This document shows, piece after piece, positions 60,891-64,000 of a stretch of DNA of 64,000 bases. The translations under genes and the position numbers were made by a program. The notes beneath the pieces are model-generated. The model was not told the DNA's origin and ran no database searches. It saw only the letters and a program-made list of their open reading frames with translations. Position 1 is the first letter of the stretch. Every line of letters starts with the position of its first letter. Origin of the DNA: Polynucleobacter sp. TSB-Sco08W16 (lineage in GTDB: Bacteria; Pseudomonadota; Gammaproteobacteria; Burkholderiales; Burkholderiaceae); the NCBI RefSeq assembly GCF_018687455.1, contig NZ_CP061291.1:868001-932000 (forward strand), read 5' to 3'.

Positions 60891-60925
60891 TAAAAGTAGG
60901 CTAATATAAGAAATAGCTACTTTTA
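60891..60925. repeat. Inverted repeat upstream of 60938 gene
   Basis: TAAAAGTAG (60891-60899) and CTACTTTTA (60917-60925) are exact reverse complements separated by 17 bases that contain TAATATAAG, a -10-like sequence. This could be an operator around the promoter. The rest of the 145-bp gap between hyi and this gene shows nothing else. Confidence 0.45.
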
Positions 60926-60937
60926 TAAATAAGGACC

Positions 60938-61546
60938 ATGATGACCATCCAATTTACCAAACTCACCTTGGCTTTTGCAGCCAGCATCGTATGCGCATCT
61001 GCAGTGTTTGCTCAAGTAAACCCAACTCCCGCAACAAATAAGCCGATGGTGATTGATGCAGCGGCCGTAGACAATAGTTACCTGCTTTATGAGGGTGATG
61101 TTGTGAAGGTTGATAAAAAGACTCGTACCATTACTTTTAAGAATAAAGAAGGTGAATCCAAATTTGTTGCGGGTGCCGAAATCACTAATTTCGATCATAT
61201 TAAAAAAGGTGACCACCTTAGCGTGACTTACCAGTTGGCCGTTGCAATTGAATTGGTTAAAACAAAGAGTGATGGTATCCGCTCTAAAGTTGAAACTAAT
61301 ACGGTAACGAAATCAAAATCTAGCGAAAAGCCATCTGAAACCATTGCTAATAAAACAACTATTACCGCAGATATCGTAGAAGTAAATCTAGATAAGAAAT
61401 TGGTTTCTGTTAAGGGACCTAGTGGCAAGATCACAACTGTAGTGGTAAAAAACCCTGCACTATTATCTGATGTCAAAGTGGGTGAGCAGGTAAAGGTGAT
61501 TTATTACGATGCTATGGCAGCCTCTATTACATCACCAAAAAAATAA
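60938..61546 (+). CDS. Periplasmic protein with two tandem beta domains
   Basis: A signal peptide (cleavage near FAQ, about residue 26) precedes two similar modules: VVKVDKKTRTITFKNKEGES with IKKGDHLSVTYQLAVAIELV, and IVEVNLDKKLVSVKGPSGKI with VKVGEQVKVIYYDAMAASIT. Both read as small beta barrels of the DUF5666-like kind, linked by a Lys/Ser/Thr segment. No precise family or function is recognised. The M48 peptidase lipoprotein gene follows after 9 bp. Confidence 0.75.
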   Translation: MMTIQFTKLTLAFAASIVCASAVFAQVNPTPATNKPMVIDAAAVDNSYLLYEGDVVKVDKKTRTITFKNKEGESKFVAGAEITNFDHIKKGDHLSVTYQLAVAIELVKTKSDGIRSKVETNTVTKSKSSEKPSETIANKTTITADIVEVNLDKKLVSVKGPSGKITTVVVKNPALLSDVKVGEQVKVIYYDAMAASITSPKK

Positions 61547-61555
61547 GCGTATTTG

Positions 61556-62386
61556 ATGGGTTTTACAGTAGCTTGCCTTAAGGTATTCATTAGTCTTTCG
61601 CTCTTAACACTGCTCTTGGCCTGCGCTAATACCACCAGATCAGGAGCAGTAGGCGTTAATAGATCGCAATTCATGTTGGCTTCCTCTTCAGAGGTTGACC
61701 GCCTTGCTGACATAAGCTTTAACGAGCAGAATCAAAAAGCTAAAGAGAAGAATGCACTAATCACCTCAGGACCTACATACGATCGATTGAAGATCATTTC
61801 TAATCGATTGATTTCACAAACTGGCATATTTCGAGACGATACTCGTCAATGGAATTGGCAATTGGTTTTGATTAATGCCAAAACCCTTAATGCCACATGC
61901 GCTCCTGGAGGGAAGATCACTTTCTACTCGGGGCTAATTGAACAGTTAGACCTGACTGACGATGAAATTGCTGCCATCATGGGCCATGAGATTGCGCATG
62001 CCCTTCGTGAACATGGTCGAGAGAGACTCTCTCAATCTATGGCTCAAAGCGCCATTACCAATATTGCAATGATGGCAGTTGGCGGATACGGCTTTGCAAT
62101 CAGCGCAGCCAATCAGGCAGCTCAATACGTTTTGGTCTTACCTAATTCAAGGCAAAACGAGTCAGAGGCAGATGCAATCGGGTTAGAACTCGCAGCTAGG
62201 GCTGGTTACAACCCACAGGCTGCCATCAGCGTATGGCAAAAAATGATAAAAACCAATCAAGGTAAAGGCCCGCCAGAATTTCTATCTACTCACCCTTCTG
62301 GTGAAACCAGAATTGAGCAGTTGACGGAACTTATGCCAGCTGTTGAACCGCTTTATCAGGTAGCCCAAAAAACAAAAGCTAAATAA
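61556..62386 (+). CDS. M48 family metalloprotease lipoprotein
   Basis: A lipoprotein with lipobox LLAC (Cys about residue 23). The zinc motif is HEIAHALREHG (HExxH), the third ligand is in ESEADAIGLELAARAGY, and LSTHPSGETRIEQL is the typical late motif of LoiP/YggG-like peptidases in envelope quality control. I use ATG 61556 rather than the TTG one codon earlier. It follows the tandem-domain gene closely. Confidence 0.9.
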   Translation: MGFTVACLKVFISLSLLTLLLACANTTRSGAVGVNRSQFMLASSSEVDRLADISFNEQNQKAKEKNALITSGPTYDRLKIISNRLISQTGIFRDDTRQWNWQLVLINAKTLNATCAPGGKITFYSGLIEQLDLTDDEIAAIMGHEIAHALREHGRERLSQSMAQSAITNIAMMAVGGYGFAISAANQAAQYVLVLPNSRQNESEADAIGLELAARAGYNPQAAISVWQKMIKTNQGKGPPEFLSTHPSGETRIEQLTELMPAVEPLYQVAQKTKAK

Positions 62387-62401
62387 GATTGATAATCTCA
62401 T

Positions 62402-62435
62402 TCAATCAAATACAGGCTACTAACTATTTGATTGA
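62402..62435. terminator. AT-rich hairpin between convergent genes
   Basis: TCAATCAAATA (62402-62412) and TATTTGATTGA (62425-62435) are exact 11-bp complements around a 12-base loop, covering the stop of the minus-strand gene. The T-tract is poor, so it may be an mRNA 3'-end hairpin rather than a strong terminator. Confidence 0.45.
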
Positions 62436-62896
62436 TTCAATTTATTGGGGGCATTATTAACTAATTCACGAATTTTATTGTCACCCTCTACCATTAACTT
62501 AAAGCGTGATTCGCTGACCAAAAAAGCCATCTTTGCACTATATTGTTCTCGACGTAACCATTCAACTAAAAAACATACCAATAATGTGTAAGTTGCATAT
62601 ACAAAAAGAACCGAAATATCCCTGGTATCAATCACAGTAAATTCACCAAAGGGGGCTAAGAAGAAATACGAGATTAGAGGGATGCTAAGGGCTACCGACA
62701 ATAAGGCAGGACCAGTGCCAAAGAAAAAGGCAATCACAATCGTATTAATTTGAAAAAAGAACAGGGGCAAAGCCTCATCGAATTGGGGGTGTAACGCAAA
62801 CCGAACACCAAAAGCAAAAAAGACTCCAATAACAGCATTTAAGTAGCCTGCCGGTTTGTTGGAGCACCATCTATAGGCATTAAGATTATGTTTCAT
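62420..62896 (-). CDS. DUF4118-type membrane protein
   Basis: A 158-residue protein with four hydrophobic segments (about residues 18-35, 45-62, 64-82 and 92-112), including FFFGTGPALLSVALSIPLIS, FFLAPFG and FVYATYTLLVCFLVEWLR, which resemble the DUF4118 sensor region of KdpD and other histidine kinases. The end has a short coiled segment but no PAS or kinase domain, so it is a stand-alone or truncated sensor module. Confidence 0.7.
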   Translation of the reverse strand: MKHNLNAYRWCSNKPAGYLNAVIGVFFAFGVRFALHPQFDEALPLFFFQINTIVIAFFFGTGPALLSVALSIPLISYFFLAPFGEFTVIDTRDISVLFVYATYTLLVCFLVEWLRREQYSAKMAFLVSESRFKLMVEGDNKIRELVNNAPNKLNQSNS

Positions 62897-62955
62897 TGAT
62901 TCCCTAGTCAGTGTATGCTTTAGAGATAAATACTATATTTGAGACAGTTTAAGAG

Positions 62956-63807
62956 ATGCCATTTAGAAATACAAATGAAGACCTTAAAGAAAGCGTGACC
63001 ATTCTACTACCGGGCCTAAATGGTGGCGGATTGGAGCTTGGGCAACTACCTACATTTCTGAACTCGAATGGATTCAATACTGTTATTCCAGATATTCAGG
63101 GCTATTTGCATGGATCCCCTGCTGGTGACTTCGAAAGCTGGATTAGCCAAGTTCATAATGTAATTGACCCACTAAGAAAACAGTACAAGACCATCAATTT
63201 AGCTGGTATTAGCATGGGATCCACTCTAGCACTTGCAGTTGCTTCTCAAAGAACGGACATCTCTTCCATTGCACTGCTTTCACCAGTACTCCGTTACGAT
63301 GGATGGACTGTTCCATGGTATAGATTCTTATTGGATATCGCCTGTAATCTAGGGATTAGAAGCTGGGAATACTCTGAACGCGAACCTTTTGGCATCAAAA
63401 ATCCCGATTTGCGCAGAAGAGTAAGGGATAAATTTAAAGCCCATGAACTTTCAGAGGTTGGTGCCCCGCTGATCACTGCGCAACATCTTTATGAGGCAAA
63501 AGGTCTCATGGCCTATGTCAGGAAAAATCTCGATACCATTACATCTAGGTTGTTAATTATTCAGTCTGTGGAGGACGATACATGCTCTGTTTGGTCTGCA
63601 GAACAGATATTGTCTAATGTTAAGTCTGATCTACGAAGGGCGATTTGGCTCGGCAATAGCTACCATATTGTTACGATTGATAATGAGCGTGAAATAGTTT
63701 TGAATGAAGTTTTGCGCTTTTTTGCTAGAGGTGCTGGAGGTAACCGAGGCATTGATAGCTATTACAACGATCTAAATCCAAAAGCCCTTCGTGAAAGATT
63801 GCTTTAA
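62956..63807 (+). CDS. Alpha/beta hydrolase (carboxylesterase type)
   Basis: Oxyanion region LLPGLNGGGLELGQLP, nucleophile Ser in LAGISMGSTLALAVA (about residue 84), acid in SVEDDTCSVWS and His in GNSYHIVTIDNE give a complete triad of the Est30/YvaK carboxylesterase group. Length 283. The physiological substrate is unknown. A strong terminator follows. Confidence 0.85.
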   Translation: MPFRNTNEDLKESVTILLPGLNGGGLELGQLPTFLNSNGFNTVIPDIQGYLHGSPAGDFESWISQVHNVIDPLRKQYKTINLAGISMGSTLALAVASQRTDISSIALLSPVLRYDGWTVPWYRFLLDIACNLGIRSWEYSEREPFGIKNPDLRRRVRDKFKAHELSEVGAPLITAQHLYEAKGLMAYVRKNLDTITSRLLIIQSVEDDTCSVWSAEQILSNVKSDLRRAIWLGNSYHIVTIDNEREIVLNEVLRFFARGAGGNRGIDSYYNDLNPKALRERLL

Positions 63808-63820
63808 TCTCAGGTAAAGA

Positions 63821-63846
63821 AAAGCCTCCCTGTTGGGAGGCTTTTT
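63821..63846. terminator. Bidirectional intrinsic terminator
   Basis: AAAGCCTCCC (63821-63830) pairs with GGGAGGCTTT (63835-63844) around a TGTT loop, with T-runs on both strands. It ends the hydrolase gene and the converging tRNA unit. Confidence 0.93.
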
Positions 63847-63852
63847 GATATT

Positions 63853-63929
63853 TGGCGGAACGGACGGGACTCGAACCCGCGACCCTCTGCGTGACAGGCA
63901 GATATTCTAACCAACTGAACTACCGCTCC
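63853..63929 (-). tRNA. tRNA-Asp (GTC)
   Basis: On the minus strand the acceptor GGAGCGG pairs with the 3' CCGTTCC-type strand, the anticodon loop TGTCACG carries GTC, the T-loop is TTCGAGT and CCA is encoded (63855-63853). Confidence 0.95.
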
Positions 63930-63971
63930 AAATTACATCGAGTAAAACACTTTTACTGCAACCAAAATTAT

Positions 63972-64000
63972 TGGCGTCCCCAGGGGGATTCGAACCCCCG
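63972..64000 (-). tRNA. tRNA-Glu, 3' part only (cut by window end)
   Basis: The visible 29 bases give, on the minus strand, a T-arm with TTCGAAT, acceptor strand TGGGGAC, discriminator G and CCA (63974-63972). This end matches tRNA-Glu, the usual upstream neighbour of tRNA-Asp. The anticodon lies outside the window. Confidence 0.75.

Overview
The window looks like a piece of a compact betaproteobacterial chromosome. The gene order carB-greA-DUF4149, yhbY divergent from rlmE-ftsH-folP-glmM, then pstSCAB-phoU-phoBR, together with msrB-yciB-bolA-ppiC and mltG-tmk-holB-tatD, is that of Burkholderiales. The short intergenic gaps and moderate, AT-leaning composition suggest a small-genome freshwater member such as Polynucleobacter. 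That assignment is an inference from gene order and protein style; no search was run. I see no insertion sequence, prophage, CRISPR array or rRNA.

Layout. (1) 1-7.9 kb: housekeeping genes (carB 3' end, greA, yhbY, rlmE, ftsH, folP, glmM). (2) 7.9-14.6 kb: the high-affinity phosphate operon pstSCAB-phoU followed by the phoB-phoR two-component system. (3) 14.6-22.5 kb: two MgtC-type membrane proteins, two very small proteins, an arsenate-reductase-type phosphatase, a DUF2252 protein, an alkaline phosphatase, a GDCCVxC zinc-ribbon protein and exopolyphosphatase (ppx). (4) 22.5-26.6 kb: a minus-strand operon plcP-agt-dgkA-olsB facing a plus-strand olsA-type acyltransferase; together they could replace phospholipids with glycolipids and ornithine lipids. 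(5) 26.6-29.6 kb: a PPK2 polyphosphate kinase, a CYTH-fold protein and a split chromate transporter. (6) 29.6-32.4 kb: a ZnuD-like TonB receptor with a small secreted partner, then tRNA-Pro and tRNA-Arg. (7) 32.5-39.5 kb: a glutamate/aspartate ABC transporter, small lipoproteins, an EF-hand protein, a fluoroacetate-dehalogenase-like hydrolase, and a second PPK2 behind a histone-H1-like lysine-rich protein. (8) 39.6-64 kb: mostly housekeeping genes (FAD oxidoreductase, wrbA, aroC, ppiC-bolA-yciB-msrB, selO, ygfZ, mltG-tmk-holB-tatD, hyi-glxR, M48 peptidase) ending in tRNA-Asp and a partial tRNA-Glu.

How it works together. Roughly 8-28 kb reads as one phosphorus-economy island. I find five sites with TGTCAT-like half-sites spaced exactly 11 bp (Pho boxes), upstream of pstS, the alkaline phosphatase, ppx, plcP and ppk2. 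PhoB would thus drive phosphate uptake, phosphate release from organic esters, polyphosphate turnover, and lipid remodelling: PlcP cleaves phospholipid to diacylglycerol, Agt glycosylates it, DgkA returns surplus to phosphatidate, and OlsB/OlsA make phosphorus-free ornithine lipid. Each enzyme family is known. The notable points are the packing of degradation, glycolipid, recycling and ornithine-lipid steps into one four-gene operon plus a divergent gene beside the Pho system, the apparent absence of ppk1 from its usual place between phoR and ppx, and MgtC-type proteins flanking phoR and the alkaline phosphatase.
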